The notes beneath the pieces are model-generated. The model was not told the DNA's origin. It saw only the letters and a program-made list of their open reading frames with translations, and searched no databases. Source: Ceratodon purpureus (lineage: Eukaryota; Streptophyta; Bryopsida; Pseudoditrichales; Ditrichaceae). From it: 64,000 nucleotides of DNA. This document shows, piece by piece, positions 25,423 through 36,653 of this stretch (positions are counted from its first letter, which is position 1; each line of letters begins with the position of its first letter). Position numbers and translations under genes: made by a program. Location: positions 3,188,150 to 3,252,149 of the forward strand of contig CM026432.1 of the NCBI GenBank assembly GCA_014871385.1, read 5' to 3'.

Positions 25423-26135
25423 GGTGTATGCACCGAGCAACAAGCTCTGAGGAGGGCCAGGTACAACTGAAACACCTAGAGTTTTCTGCGGTTAAACCCT
25501 ATTTCAATCAAAACCTCCGACAGGTAACTTACATCTTGGGATTTCTAAATAAAAACCCTCGTTCTCTGAATACTGACCCCGTGAATGAATGCCCTCCTTG
25601 TAGATCTCTTACCATACCTCAAACACGAAACTTGAAATCACATACTCTCTCGTCACTAAGTACCGGACATTGGAAACTGTGCCTTGACTGCATGGATATG
25701 CGCTATACGAGTGCACCGTGGCTCAGGTATTGTTCCTTTTCACCTTATCGAATTCACTTTTCTGTCACTTTTTTTTCTTAACGCTACCTTTTCCTGGACC
25801 TTTTTCCAGTGAGCTTTGTAATTTTCACACATGAATTGATACGCAGTCTGAGATTGATTATTGTCATCTGTTTGGTAGGTAATCCAGGGGGCGTGTTACG
25901 TGAATTTTTTGAGGGTTTTGTCCGCATTTCACTTGGAGTTGTTCCGCTCCTCTACCACTCAGGTATGTGAATATTTGAAACAGGAATTCTTCTTCGAGAT
26001 GATTTCACTCTCGCTCTACATTTAGATTACTCTCTCGTTCACTTTTCCACTCCGTCCACTCTAACACTTTGCCCGTGCAATGTAGACATGCGCCAAGGTT
26101 GTAGCTGCTATCGTTACGGGACTTGACAGTTATAC
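25423..26135. promoter_or_regulatory. divergent intergenic region between TnpA-like gene and tnp2
   Basis: The 713-bp gap separates the divergently oriented start codons, so it should hold the promoters and 5' UTRs of both transposition genes. I did not identify a specific core promoter motif with confidence. The open frame at 25,428-25,781 has no family resemblance. Confidence 0.5.
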
Positions 26136-29100
26136 ATGGATAACAGAAAGCTCCCCATAGGCAACCCCATTCGACAGAGACATCGGGATGATCGTCTGTT
26201 CCGCAGAGAGTGTATGCGATATCGCATGTACAGACTGCGTAAAATGCCATGCCCGTGCATGGATTGTAACGGCAAGGTATCCTTGAAGCTAAAGGAGGTT
26301 CGAACTCACCTCTTGCAAAACAGAAGGCATCCACGATATCGAATTTGGAAAGGACCAGGAGAATATGATTCGTCAGATGCAGAGTGGGAGAACGCGTCCA
26401 GGAGTCAGCCCATACACCCGGAGCGAGACGAAGGCATGAATTTGAGGCCCATGATCCAAAACCGATTTGAGAGAGAACATGTGGACATAGAAGATAGGGT
26501 GGTTGAAATTATAGTGAACACGCTAAACGATGCAGACGATACTACTGAGGGATATGATCCACAAAATGAAGCCAACATAGAGGACGGCCAGCAGCAGCGT
26601 AATCATCGGGGACAGTTCCAGCGACAAGAACGTCCGCGGCCAGAGTGTGATTACAGGGGCGATGAGACTTTCGATCCTGCGGCAATGGAGGAGGCCGTTC
26701 GTGATCTATATGATGGTGCACCTTCTACTCAGTTGGGTGCGACAATTTTCTTGAAGAACCTCTTCTCCGTTCACTCCATTACGTCGAGATTCATCGCAGA
26801 CCTACTTGCAGGTTTGCACAAGTACTTCTTGCCTGCTAATAACTCCCTTCCGAAGACGAACTACGGTCTGACAAATTTGTTGAGCAGTTTTGGATTAGAC
26901 TATGTAAACATTGACGCATGTGTTAGAGGTTGTGTTCTTTTTCGAAAGAACAGAGCTGGAGTTGATTTATCAGAACTGGATCGGTGCCCTCTTTGTCAAG
27001 AGCCTAGGTACAGGGATATGAAACGTCGGGTTTGTCCAAGGAAGATTCTAAGGCAGTTTCCGGTTATACCGCACCTCCAAAGAACCTATAGATCTCCGTC
27101 ACTTTCAGAACTCCAACTTTGGCATGATCAGCATAAGAGTACCGATGGAAAGGTACGTTTCCCAGCCGACTGCAAGGCCTGGAAGAAAGCTGCGGAAAAA
27201 TTCCCTCATGTTTTTCCCAACATGCCTAATTTTCATGATGATTCGAAGAATGTAACATTTGCTTTAAGTGCCGAAGGCATGACTCCTTTCAAATTGTATA
27301 GATCTACTTGGTCCACAACCCCGGTTCTACTGTTCAACTACAATATACCTCCTTGGTTAGCTTCCAAAAAATTCTTCGTGATTTTAGCGTTGCTTATCCC
27401 TGGGAAAGAGGCAGTTAAAGATGACTCATTCGATGTGTACCTTGAGCCGCTTGTGGAAGAGCTACTGGATCTGTGGGATGGAGTACCTGCATACAATGCA
27501 CACCCAGGTGCTATGGAACGGCACTTCACACTTCGGGCGATGGTTTTGTGGACAATACACGATCTACCAGGGTACGGTATGGTTGCCGGTACCGCTCATT
27601 CAGGTACAATCGCATGTCCTCCTTGCGGTCCACAGATGAAAGGCACATGGGCACATGAGCTTGGGAAATTCGTTTATCCTTGTGGAAGACGATGGCTGGA
27701 TGATGACCATCCGTACAGGTCAGTTTCAGCAGCGAAATTCTTTGATGGAACCGTGGAGACTCGTTCGAGACCGACCCATGTCACGGCTGAAGCTCAGTTG
27801 GCAGGAGCAGCGGAGTACGAGCAGTGGAAGCAACATGGTTACCGTCGCAAAAATGATCCTCCAGACCCCTCAAAGATTCATGGCATGAAGAGAAAAAGCA
27901 TACTTTTCAGGTTGCCGTACTGGAAGGTGATATACAACATTTCTTTTCTTATTATATTTAATTGATTTTGAGCGTTACACTATGTGTTGTATCTTGTATA
28001 TAAACGCTAAATATCTGGAAAGAGCATAAAACCACTGTACATTTCGTAACATTTGAAAATCAGCTCTGCAGTTATATGGCGATTGCTTGGAATTTTGTTC
28101 TCACACATTATTACCTTCGATAGCATCTGGCTAATCTGCGTGCGGTTGTTTCTTGCAGCACTTGGAGATTCGAAACACAATCGACGTTATGCATTCGGAA
28201 AAGAATCTAGCAGACAATATTCTACGAACAATTTCTGGAGATAAAGATACTGTACAGGTTCGGAGAGATATGCAACGGATGGGACTGGAACAGAGGAATC
28301 ATCTTTTTTTACAACCACATCCGCGAAAACCAGGTAGAATGATCAAACCTAGTGCACCCTACGTCTTGACCCCTTCAGAATTCGACAAGTTCTGTTCAAC
28401 TTTGGAGGCGTTGAAAACTCCTTCGAAGTACATGGGAGCCAATTTAGCAGACAACATTCGCAAAAAAAAATGGGGTTCCCTAAAATGTCATGACTTCCAT
28501 AAATTAATGCAGGGGTTGCTTCCACTTGCACTGAGAGGCCTCATGCAACCAATTCCAAGATTGGCCATAATGAGAATATGTAGAGTGTTCAGACGTATTT
28601 GCTGTAAAATTTGGGATCCATCTCAGATTGATTCACTTAGGAGGGACGTTGCTGTTACCTCTTGTTTGTTGGAGATAGTGTTTCCCCGTTCCTTTTTCGA
28701 TGTCATGACACATTTCCCACTGGAGTTGGTAGAACAACTGGATTTATGTGGACCGGTTTCCAATAGGTGGATGTACCCGGTAGAACGATATAATAAAACT
28801 CTAAAAAAGTATGTGAAGAACATGGCCCGACCCGAAGCCTCTATTGCAAGAGGTTACGTTTAGGACCAATGCAATGGATTCGTGACAGAATACCTGCATG
28901 GCATGAAGGCGGTTACCAACAGACTTTGGGATCCTGATGATGACGACGAGGATACGTACGAGAAGTTGGAAGGAGCATCAGCGCCGTGGGAGTTCACAGA
29001 AACAACGCGCCGTCTCGCCCACAACTATGTGATCCGCAATTCAACTGTTTTGTCGCCATTTTTCCAGTAAGTGATCACGATGAATACATTCTGAATGTGA

Positions 29101-30239
29101 TTGTATGTTTTGTCTACTTGTATAGAGTTTAAATCCACACTTCAATCAGATAACGGTTGCGGTCCAAGGGATTGCTCTTCCTGTAAGTAATAGGATGCTA
29201 CTAATTATTAAACAAAGGAGAATAAATCTTTCAAATATAAACAAATGAAAAAAATTAAAATTAAAATAAAAAAATTAAAGAAAAAACGTCTCATATGTTT
29301 AGAGCAGCATGCTACCATTTGTTTTCAGATATCGAATCAGAAGTGTGTGTCATATTAGATTGTGAGTGTACATTATCCCCTGTGTACTTTTTTCAAATAT
29401 CAGTTAATGCAGTGGACGTTTCAACTTGTGCTAATTCATTGGAACATTGAGTGCTGTATAGTTCATTGTAATGACAGACTCCTTTTGGTGTTCGTAGGCA
29501 GTGGGAGGAACTACAGAAAGAGGACAACACCATCGCGCCCTTTGAGATGTGGATTCGAGAAGTCATATTCCGACGCAATATTGTGAACCCTAGTGGAGAT
29601 GATTTAGACGCGGTTAAGCTTTGCAGTAAGCCAAGCATGAAAGCGGAGAGATTTTGTAGAATTAAAGCGTTTGGTAACCACTTCCGCATCAAAGATGAAC
29701 GCACGGAGACAGTAGACACTTATGACTGCGGAGTTGTTTGTCTTCATGAATGGGTTACAGAGGACGGACAAGTTACGAAGAGGTATACCGTGGGTGAGAT
29801 AATTGATATTATTCGTTTGGATTATGGAAAGCTATTTACACCAATCGTCTTATTTAAATGTAGTTGGGTGAAGGCTACTGACAACCGAGGGAATCCAACA
29901 TACATGCGAGATAGAGATGGATTTCTGATTGTTAATTTCAAGCATAGAGAAAAGAAGGACCATGATCCTTTTATATTTCCGGAACAGTGCTCGCAGGTGT
30001 TCTTCTCTGATGAAAGAGATCGCAAGGGTTGGAAAGTCGTCATGAGGACAGAGCCACGATCACGTCGAGTAATGCAAGAAGTACCAGATGAGGAAATAAT
30101 TACCACGTCTGCGGAGGCACCTGGTCTACAACCGCCGTCAATAGAGAATATTCCCCCCTCCAGAGGATTGGCATCGGCTATCGAGCTGACGGATGAAGAA
30201 AACCGACTTGCTATGTCAGACTTTCGAGAATGTAGTTAA
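26136..30239 (+). CDS. CACTA tnp2 transposase, 3 exons, with one in-frame stop
   Basis: Exons 26136-27926, 28159-29066 and 29498-30239 join with GT-AG introns and consistent phase into 1,146 codons. Residues 1-75 form a transposase-associated domain with CPCMDC (39-44) and a HLL...Y.IW pattern. The tnp2 catalytic region fills the rest of exon 1, with the typical segments CVRGCVLFRKN, RCPLCQEPRY, LIPGKEAVKDD, LVEELLDLWDG and CPPCGP. Exon 1 ends LPYWK, and exon 2 starts HLEIRNTIDVMHSEKN, a hallmark junction. Exon 3 carries a DUF4216-like segment (about 996-1096, LFKCSWVK ... DPFIFPEQ). Codon 832 is TAG (28,861-28,863) inside conserved sequence (ARGYV-stop-DQCNGFVTEYL). The full-length protein therefore needs readthrough or the copy is dead. 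The role is cutting and joining CACTA ends. Confidence 0.9.
28861..28863 (+). other. premature TAG within tnp2 exon 2
   Basis: The reading frame continues without a break for another 67 codons to the splice donor at 29,067 and is similar to tnp2 relatives on both sides. The stop is therefore a point mutation (CAG, TTG or AAG to TAG are possible) and not the gene's end. Confidence 0.85.
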
Positions 30240-30800
30240 TTGGAGTACTATGATTCGAAGAGTTTTCTTACATTTCTGAAACGATTTGTGTAATTATGTT
30301 TTGAATCCGCAATTATGAGGTCTCTGAATGTACTCAATGTCAAAAACCTATGCTAAAGCGGCAATGTATATTCGTTGCATTACAGAGAAATCGAGGTATC
30401 TATTCCTTCTGATTTAATGATTTTCATACTGCCGGTACATGTTTTGTAATTTTATGGATTATAACAAGTAAGCAATATTTTCGTGTATGGTACTCTGGTT
30501 CCAATGGTCGAGACATAATGGCAATTTATGTGTGTGCATATGCAACGAATCTGAAGGTCTAATTACAGTTTTGATGATCGCAGATTGAAGGAATTGTCGA
30601 GTTCAATGTAGACCATTGTATAACACAATGAAAGTACTCATAAGAATGACGTGAAACCAAAAAAAAATAGCCAATATCAGGTACTGACTTTACCGGTATA
30701 TATGGGAGAATTCAATAATACAGTAGATGAATAATTGTGACATTTTTTTTCTTAGAGCTGGACTATTTAAAAGTTCCCTTTACCAAAGCTGCGCTTTAAA

Positions 30801-30848
<48 letters not shown>

Positions 30849-31203
30849 TACAGTGACAGCGGAGTGGGTTGTTGGCAATATGTTTTTATATTTTTTAATT
30901 GTCCATTGTTGGTATCCTCTTTTAAGAGAGTAGAGGGAGAGAAAGAATCAGAAAATACATTAGGAATTTTTTTCATTTATCACACTCATGTGAACTGCGC
31001 AGAGAACTGCTTGTTCATATGAAAACGTAGTTGTTTTGGATGCCAAATGTGACACAGAGAATCGAAGTCGCATGCAGTGTACGAGTTCTTCATCTTTTCC
31101 TGCATGCTCACATGTGTTGTAGTCGATCAAGTATACTCTTCTTTCTACATAGTGTAGTAGAGATGTTTCCTGGTCCAATGTAGCAATCGTTCCACCTCTT
31201 ACG
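30240..31203. other. tnp2 3' flank and poly-A tract, no gene seen
   Basis: The first few hundred bases are probably the tnp2 3' UTR and terminator. A 41-bp A-run is listed separately. From about 30,950 the sequence is the upstream region of the coiled-coil ORF at 31,204. Confidence 0.5.
30806..30846. repeat. 41-bp poly-A tract
   Basis: Uninterrupted A-run in the CACTA interior, preceded by TTTAAAAAATT. It could be the tail of a tiny retro-insertion, but no retroelement body is recognised on its left. Confidence 0.9.
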
Positions 31204-31710
31204 ATGAACTCGCATCAAATGAACGTCCTCTTGCAGGCTGTGAGGAATTTAGAAGATGCTCAGATGGCGACGTGGTTGTCTGAACGCGAGTTGCAGAGTC
31301 TGCGTGAAGAAATTCCTCAGATTAGTGTGCGACGTATGCGACTGGAGTATATGCAAGCCCGGGACGACTACAACCATCAACTCGACACTCTGGCAGGAAT
31401 GATAACAAGGTTAAGGAGCCCTTGTTCAACACATTCACAGGAGGCCATGGAGGAGGCGATCAGTGAGCAGCTTCGTCGTGTCACGTCTGCTAGATTGAGC
31501 AAAGTTACGGCAAATCACAACGCATGGCGTGCTCGGGAGAGGAGGGACCTACTTGAGGAGATGATCACAATGAAGATTCGCAGGCTTGAACGGGAAAGAG
31601 CTTTGGAAGCCATAGCTTTAGGAAATTGTCATAGTCCTATGATTGAGTTAGCAAGGGCTGCGTTGGAAGCGAAACCTCGACCCTTGTCGTCTGAAGATGT
31701 TCACGCATAG
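31204..31710 (+). CDS. coiled-coil cargo protein 1 (paralogue of the ORF at 33,061)
   Basis: A 168-aa intact ORF, Glu/Arg-rich and mostly helical. The start at 31,204 is the first ATG after stops and sits right in front of the region conserved with its paralogue. Shared positions run through VRNLEDAQ, SERELQSLREEI, YNHQLDTLAG, W.AR.R...L..MI, and a conserved C-terminal CHSPMIELA. There is no signal peptide, membrane segment or metal-binding motif. The heptad-like pattern suggests oligomerisation. I do not recognise the family. Lying inside the CACTA and being duplicated, it is likely transposon cargo under the element's own selection or a captured host gene. Function is unknown. Confidence 0.65.
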   Translation: MNSHQMNVLLQAVRNLEDAQMATWLSERELQSLREEIPQISVRRMRLEYMQARDDYNHQLDTLAGMITRLRSPCSTHSQEAMEEAISEQLRRVTSARLSKVTANHNAWRARERRDLLEEMITMKIRRLERERALEAIALGNCHSPMIELARAALEAKPRPLSSEDVHA

Positions 31711-33060
31711 TGCCTGTGAGGGCACAAAAGTATTAGGGGTACCGCTAACCGCATGAGCAGAGAATCAGAAGCAGACTCATAGTAACAGTAGCTATTTGTT
31801 ATCTTCTTTACCATTTATAAAGCATGAATACGGGAAGAACGATGACTGTTTATGGTGTATGAATATTTGTCACATGCGAAGACGCGTTATGAAGAGTGTA
31901 ATTTTTGCAAAGAACATACGATTTTCTGAGATGATTTACACGCTCCTCCTCTGTATTGTTCTCCTTCGACTGGTTTGTTTCTATCACATTGACACTCCAA
32001 TTTCTTGTCATTTTGTTCACGTGGTTGCCCTTATTTCTTACCTTATTCTCTTCTTGATTAAACCTGTGTAATCATGTTTTTGGTGTTTTGGAGTTCCTTG
32101 TGAGAGGTCGATCAGCGTTGATTCACACAGTTCTTTGATTGGCTTATTTTTAACGCCCATATTGACCACTCTGAAAATACTCTATAAACCAGACTAGTCA
32201 GAGTTTGTTTTTGAACAGTTTTCAAAAAGTACAGGTTAAATTTCTCGTCACCATGTCCGTGGTGCCGGGAGCTTTATACCATATCGTTTGCTGAAGCTAT
32301 GGTGGTTTACTATATATGGGTTCAAACTGACATGTTCTTCCAGAATCAAGCCTTGGTGGCTTGGTGTTCGTGGGCAACCATTTGATGCTGCCGTGGCAAC
32401 CCCCGGGTGCTTGTGCCGGGTTTCAAATGGTCCCCACGTCACCCACCCCACCACGCTTGTCACTGACCCTACCGCGCTAGAGCATCACAGTTGAATGGCC
32501 GTGGCACACTTACAAGTGCCAATTTTTTTTCCCCCCCTTCATTTAAGTCAAATATTTTTAAATTCAAGTTTCGGAACTCAATGTGTTATACTCAGCTGGG
32601 ATTATTGAATTTGATTTCTCTCCTAGGCAGAGAAGCATAGCCATACCAGCACACTTACAAGTGCCAATTTTTTTTCCCCCCCTTCATTTAAGTCAAATAT
32701 TTTTAAAATCAGTTTCGGAACTCAATGTGTTATACTCAGCTGGGATTATTGAATTTGATTTCTCTCCTAGGTGAAGTAGATGTCGCTCATCTTCATACAC
32801 ATGTAAGTAATTTATCAATAATCACACTTCCAGAGATTACTTTTCTGGGAACTAAATCACCTTCTTCGCTTGCTAGCAGTGACCTTTTTAGACACAAGAT
32901 ATGTGAATATTTGAAAGAGTTATTCTCCTTGCATGTCAGTGTGAGTATGGACATGGGCATGTATTGTCTAAACTACCAGTCCAATTGACATGTACGGGAT
33001 ACATTTATGGGAGTTTCCTTTTGTTGCGTTAAACATGCACAATCAAGAAGCTCCTATAAC
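31711..33060. other. spacer between coiled-coil paralogues; includes GC-rich patch and tandem duplication
   Basis: The DNA at about 32,230-32,500 is GC-richer and may be a foreign insertion, but no termini were found. It is followed by a 145-bp tandem duplication, listed separately. The short frame at 31,796-32,071 would encode a hydrophobic peptide, but it lacks supporting features. Confidence 0.45.
32504..32771. repeat. tandem duplication, 145 bp unit, nearly two copies
   Basis: GCACACTTACAAGTGCCAA starts at 32,504 and again at 32,649. Both copies include a T8C7-8 tract and end in TTTCTCTCCTAGG, a sequence that would serve as a splice acceptor. The copies are almost identical, so the duplication is recent. 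Confidence 0.92.
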
Positions 33061-33663
33061 ATGGAAGTCTTCAAATTTATACGAGGGAATGCAGAGAGAA
33101 TGCAGAGGGAATGCAGAGGGAATGTAGAACAATGCTTTGAAACTGATTTTGTGGAAAGCCGTAGAGTGATGGAGGAGCTCGTGGAGTGTGTGAGGAAGCT
33201 AGAGAACGCGGAGATTGGGACTCTGATTTCGAGACTAGAGCTTCGTAACCTAAAGAGCGAGGTAGATATTATTGACGTGCCGCTACTCCGTAATGCCGCC
33301 AGGGCTGCGCAAGATACATACGAGACAGAATTAGATGTACTGTCCAACCTTCTTGTACTTATCAAGACGGCAAATTTCAGGCGATCCCAACTTCAGGTTG
33401 ACAGATCGATCGGGAGACATCTAGAGAACGTCATGAATGCCAGAACGGAGAAAGACAAAGCGTATTACCGGTGGTGGCGCGCTAATCAACGTGTGCATCA
33501 TTTAAAAAGCATGATAAAGAAAGCCGAGGAAGAGCTAGCTACACATGAGGCAGCTGAGCAGGCCGCCAGAGAAGAATGTCATGCGCCGGTGGTACAGTTA
33601 TCTCAGGTGTGGACTAGATGTAGGGCAAGAAGTCAGCAAAGACTGGTGACATATCCTTTGTAG
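33061..33663 (+). CDS. coiled-coil cargo protein 2 (paralogue of the ORF at 31,204)
   Basis: A 200-aa ORF from the ATG at 33,061; an upstream in-frame ATG at 33,007 would add 18 residues. It aligns along its length with the ORF at 31,204. Shared segments are VRKLENAEIGT, SRLELRNLKSEV, YETELDVL, W.RANQR...LKSMI and CHAPVVQLS. The N-terminal 25 residues are encoded by an 11-bp tandem repeat (GAATGCAGAGR, four copies at 33,087-33,130) that the paralogue lacks. The true start may therefore be downstream at the shared region. It is strongly charged and helical, with no recognised domain. Confidence 0.65.
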   Translation: MEVFKFIRGNAERMQRECRGNVEQCFETDFVESRRVMEELVECVRKLENAEIGTLISRLELRNLKSEVDIIDVPLLRNAARAAQDTYETELDVLSNLLVLIKTANFRRSQLQVDRSIGRHLENVMNARTEKDKAYYRWWRANQRVHHLKSMIKKAEEELATHEAAEQAAREECHAPVVQLSQVWTRCRARSQQRLVTYPL

Positions 33664-34648
33664 CACATTTCCGTTTGTGCAAAGCTTTGAAGTGAATGCA
33701 AGTTTTTTTTATTTATTTTAATTGTTTATTTGGCTACAGTGGATTAAGTCGGTTTTTGAATTAGATAATGATAAATATATTGACCATGGAAATGCCGAAT
33801 GCCCTTAGCAATCTGCCCAGCAATATGCATAGTTTCAGGAAATTGGAATGGGCCTCCTTCTTATTAGTACAAATCAGAATATGTTTAGAGAATGTTGCCT
33901 CCTTCCTCTGCGCATCCGACGTTTTCTTACGTAAAACATTGGAGAGAAGGTTGTTTGCAAATTTTGAAATCAATGAACGACTTCTCTTGCCAACAGTCCA
34001 ACAGAATCTCTTCACAATATTAGGCTGATCACTGAGTTCGAACAGGTAATTACCTCGCTTTCAAAGACATCACCCTTCACTCCAGGAAACAGTCTCCGTG
34101 CAAACCTGCCTGTGTTTTCTTATAGACGTGACCATGCAATCTTGTAGAGATATCCAATGCAGCCTTGTTAGATAAAACTTCCAAGTGTCGAAGCCTTAGA
34201 CTTTACTCTACTCTTGTGAGGAGCCAGAAGTTTAAATGTTTAGGTACTTTCCAAGCAAGGGAGAGAACGGAGGAGGAAAGGGAAAAAAAATAAACCAGGG
34301 AAAGCATCTCAGTCAACAAGAATTGAAGCAGCAGTTATGAGGAAGCAGAAGTCAAGAGCGGTAGTCCTCAAGCACAGCGAAGACATCAGATGGAAATTTC
34401 AACATACACTGATTTAGAGATTGAAGATTGGGTATCTTTAAATCTCAAGTAGGCCGAAATGTCTTTTTTTTACAAGAGGTGACAGTGTCTTAATGTTTAC
34501 GTCACGGTATCAGCAAAAAACTAAGTTTTCTTTTACAGTTTCTACTACAGGAGTCCGAAGCAGATCTGCTAAGCTATCCCGGTGTGCTCTTTTCAGCAAA
34601 AAGTAGAGAGAAAATCTATCAGGAAAAAAAAAAAAGAGAAAGAGCTCA
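33664..34648. other. spacer between convergent cargo genes, no gene seen
   Basis: This holds the 3' flank of the coiled-coil gene and the 3' flank of the minus-strand cargo gene. The opposing short frames at 33,761-34,028 are mirror ORFs of one another with no domain. Confidence 0.5.
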
Positions 34649-35347
34649 CTAGGATAGTGGATATGTGTTGGTTCTAAGGTTGAGCTCCATGTGGAGTTTC
34701 CACGGCTCAATTCTGGTCTGAATCAACCATTTTCTCCTAGTAGTTGTGGTCGTAGCCATTGGAGCAAGAGCCCTCGCGAGTTGTGAAGGACTTCTCCGCG
34801 CTATTTTGCTCGATCCCCCGGATGAGGATGACATGTAGCCGCAATCATTGCATATGCGGACGCCATCAACACGATAAGGGGAACCAGAAGGAACTCCGCC
34901 GCTGGAGGAGCTCGTTTCTTCGGCGCCGTCGGTTCCTTCAGTGGCGACATTGGAAATTTGGGTTGCGTGATCGGAGGAAGCGCGCTCGGCGGGGACCTCC
35001 TTTGGGGGGGATGTCACACATACACAGTAATCGACTGGGTCGTCGGGTGTCTCCTTTCGCTCGGACAGGGAGGAGCCTTCGGAAGTATCACTCAGCTCAA
35101 TTGGGTTGGCTGGAGATGTCCCGTCTCGATACACAAAACAATTCTGCAGATATTCAGTGAAGGACAAACCGGAGATCGCTTCGAGGGCATCCACATCCTG
35201 CGAGCATTCCTCATTGAAATCAAATACATTAGAATGGCCCAGAAGATGTGCCAATGCAGGGATGTCAGGGTATTGCGCCCTGGTTTTCTCCTGCTGCAAA
35301 AACACCAAGGTTAACCATCGCAATAGCAGGGTACGCTCGCTCTCCAT
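34649..35347 (-). CDS. small acidic cargo protein with NPIELSD motif, paralogue 1
   Basis: A 232-aa ORF. The N-terminal 70 residues form a domain shared with the ORFs at 38,815 and 40,438: W-L-x-L-V-F, then P.LA.LL..S..F......C, then a conserved SGLSFTEYL. The linker SPANPIELSDTSEGSS (about residues 78-92) also recurs in the paralogues. It has the hydrophobic-x-hydrophobic core next to acidic/Ser residues typical of SUMO-interacting motifs. A YCVC motif follows, also present in the paralogue at 38,815. The C-terminal half is Ser/Gly-rich and then basic. This is the only one of the three on the minus strand, so the family has been rearranged. No known domain is recognised; the SUMO idea is inference. 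Confidence 0.65.
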   Translation of the reverse strand: MESERTLLLRWLTLVFLQQEKTRAQYPDIPALAHLLGHSNVFDFNEECSQDVDALEAISGLSFTEYLQNCFVYRDGTSPANPIELSDTSEGSSLSERKETPDDPVDYCVCVTSPPKEVPAERASSDHATQISNVATEGTDGAEETSSSSGGVPSGSPYRVDGVRICNDCGYMSSSSGGSSKIARRSPSQLARALAPMATTTTTRRKWLIQTRIEPWKLHMELNLRTNTYPLS

Positions 35348-36653
35348 TGCTCCGGCTCGGGGAGATCAAGTACAGCAAAGTGAGAAGCAGGCGGGCGGAA
35401 GGACTGCGAGTGGGAGCCAGAGGAAAGAGACAACGGCGGAGAAAGGGACGACTGGGGACCAATTTATTCAAGGATGCACCAGGGACACAACACAGGGAAG
35501 CTTTGGACATCATGGACATCGATCGGAGAAGATGGGTCATTATGGCAAGATCGCCCATGATTTGAAAATCAGGAGACATTAGTAGCCAAAAGGAAACAGA
35601 GTAGATGGGCGGGGGGGAGCTTGACAAGACCGCGCTCAGAAGGATCATTGCCATCGGATCCTTACGATCAGCAGCAATTATGGAAGATCCTCTCATCGGA
35701 TTGTAGAGGGCACAAGAGGAGTCCCTCCATCCAGAGCAGAAGGGCTAAGCGGAGTCCACAAGACATCAGCATCAATAAGGGAAGCGACATCGACAAGACT
35801 CAAAGCAAATCAACACAGCGCAACGGCAGCAGAAGGACTTAGCTGTGATCGTGACCGAAGCCAAAGGAGGGAAACACCGTGGCGGGAGGAAGTGACCGCG
35901 AGAGACAGAGCATAGGGGCGCCGGATGTAAGATTGGAACCTGTAACAGGCGTGACGGGAGGAGGGCGACCCTATCACACCAGAGCAGCACAGTTGAAACG
36001 TGCCAAAAAAATTTCATTCTTTATTTTTATTTTTATTTTATTTTTAAATCTTAGAATCTGTCTCGCAACTCAATGTGGTACCCAAGCTGTGTCCACACAT
36101 ACTTTTATCACTTAAGTGTAACAGCTGCATACCTTTAACTCGCATTCTGATTGTGTTTCATATCCAATCATTTTCTTCTATTGAAAAATCCCCATAATCC
36201 GTCCCACCGTATCAGAATTTCCACAAGTTTACGAGTTTCTTGTTAGAGTCATGGATTTTCACATTCGCAAAATATCAAGCAAATTCAATGCAGCTGTTTT
36301 AACCACTTCAGTCCTTACTCACTTTTCGAACTCATAGTGTTACTTGAGGAGTGAAGATGTCTTGTAGTTTACTTCAATAAGTTTCCAATGCAGACTTCGA
36401 TGCTGAACTACAGACCTCGGTGTCATCGACAAAGGAGTGTCCCCCGAAGTATAGAAGTGAAATTCTTACAATTGGATTCACCTCTCTGCTATGGTTTCTC
36501 TAGGTGGACTGTTTTACTTGTTCATTCCATTCCTCATTGAAACATTACATCTACTTCATTTTTCTGCACACAGACTCCGACCTTGAAGAGATTGTTAAGT
36601 ATTTTTTTTGGTCACTTGATAGCGTAGAGGGAAGGAGAAAATCAAACCGCTCC
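35348..36653. other. cargo spacer; GC- and purine-rich 5' flank then AT-rich DNA
   Basis: DNA at about 35,350-36,000 is unusually purine-rich and GC-richer, as expected for a 5' UTR or promoter of the minus-strand gene ending at 34,649. Several overlapping frames on both strands (35,106-35,582, 35,265-35,696, 35,621-35,842) fit base-composition artefacts. A T-rich A/T tract lies at about 36,020-36,050. Confidence 0.4.

Noticed and set aside
35265..35696. Minus-strand 143-codon ORF upstream of the cargo gene
   Set aside because: It is in a purine-rich plus-strand segment overlapped by several competing frames and has no paralogue or domain.
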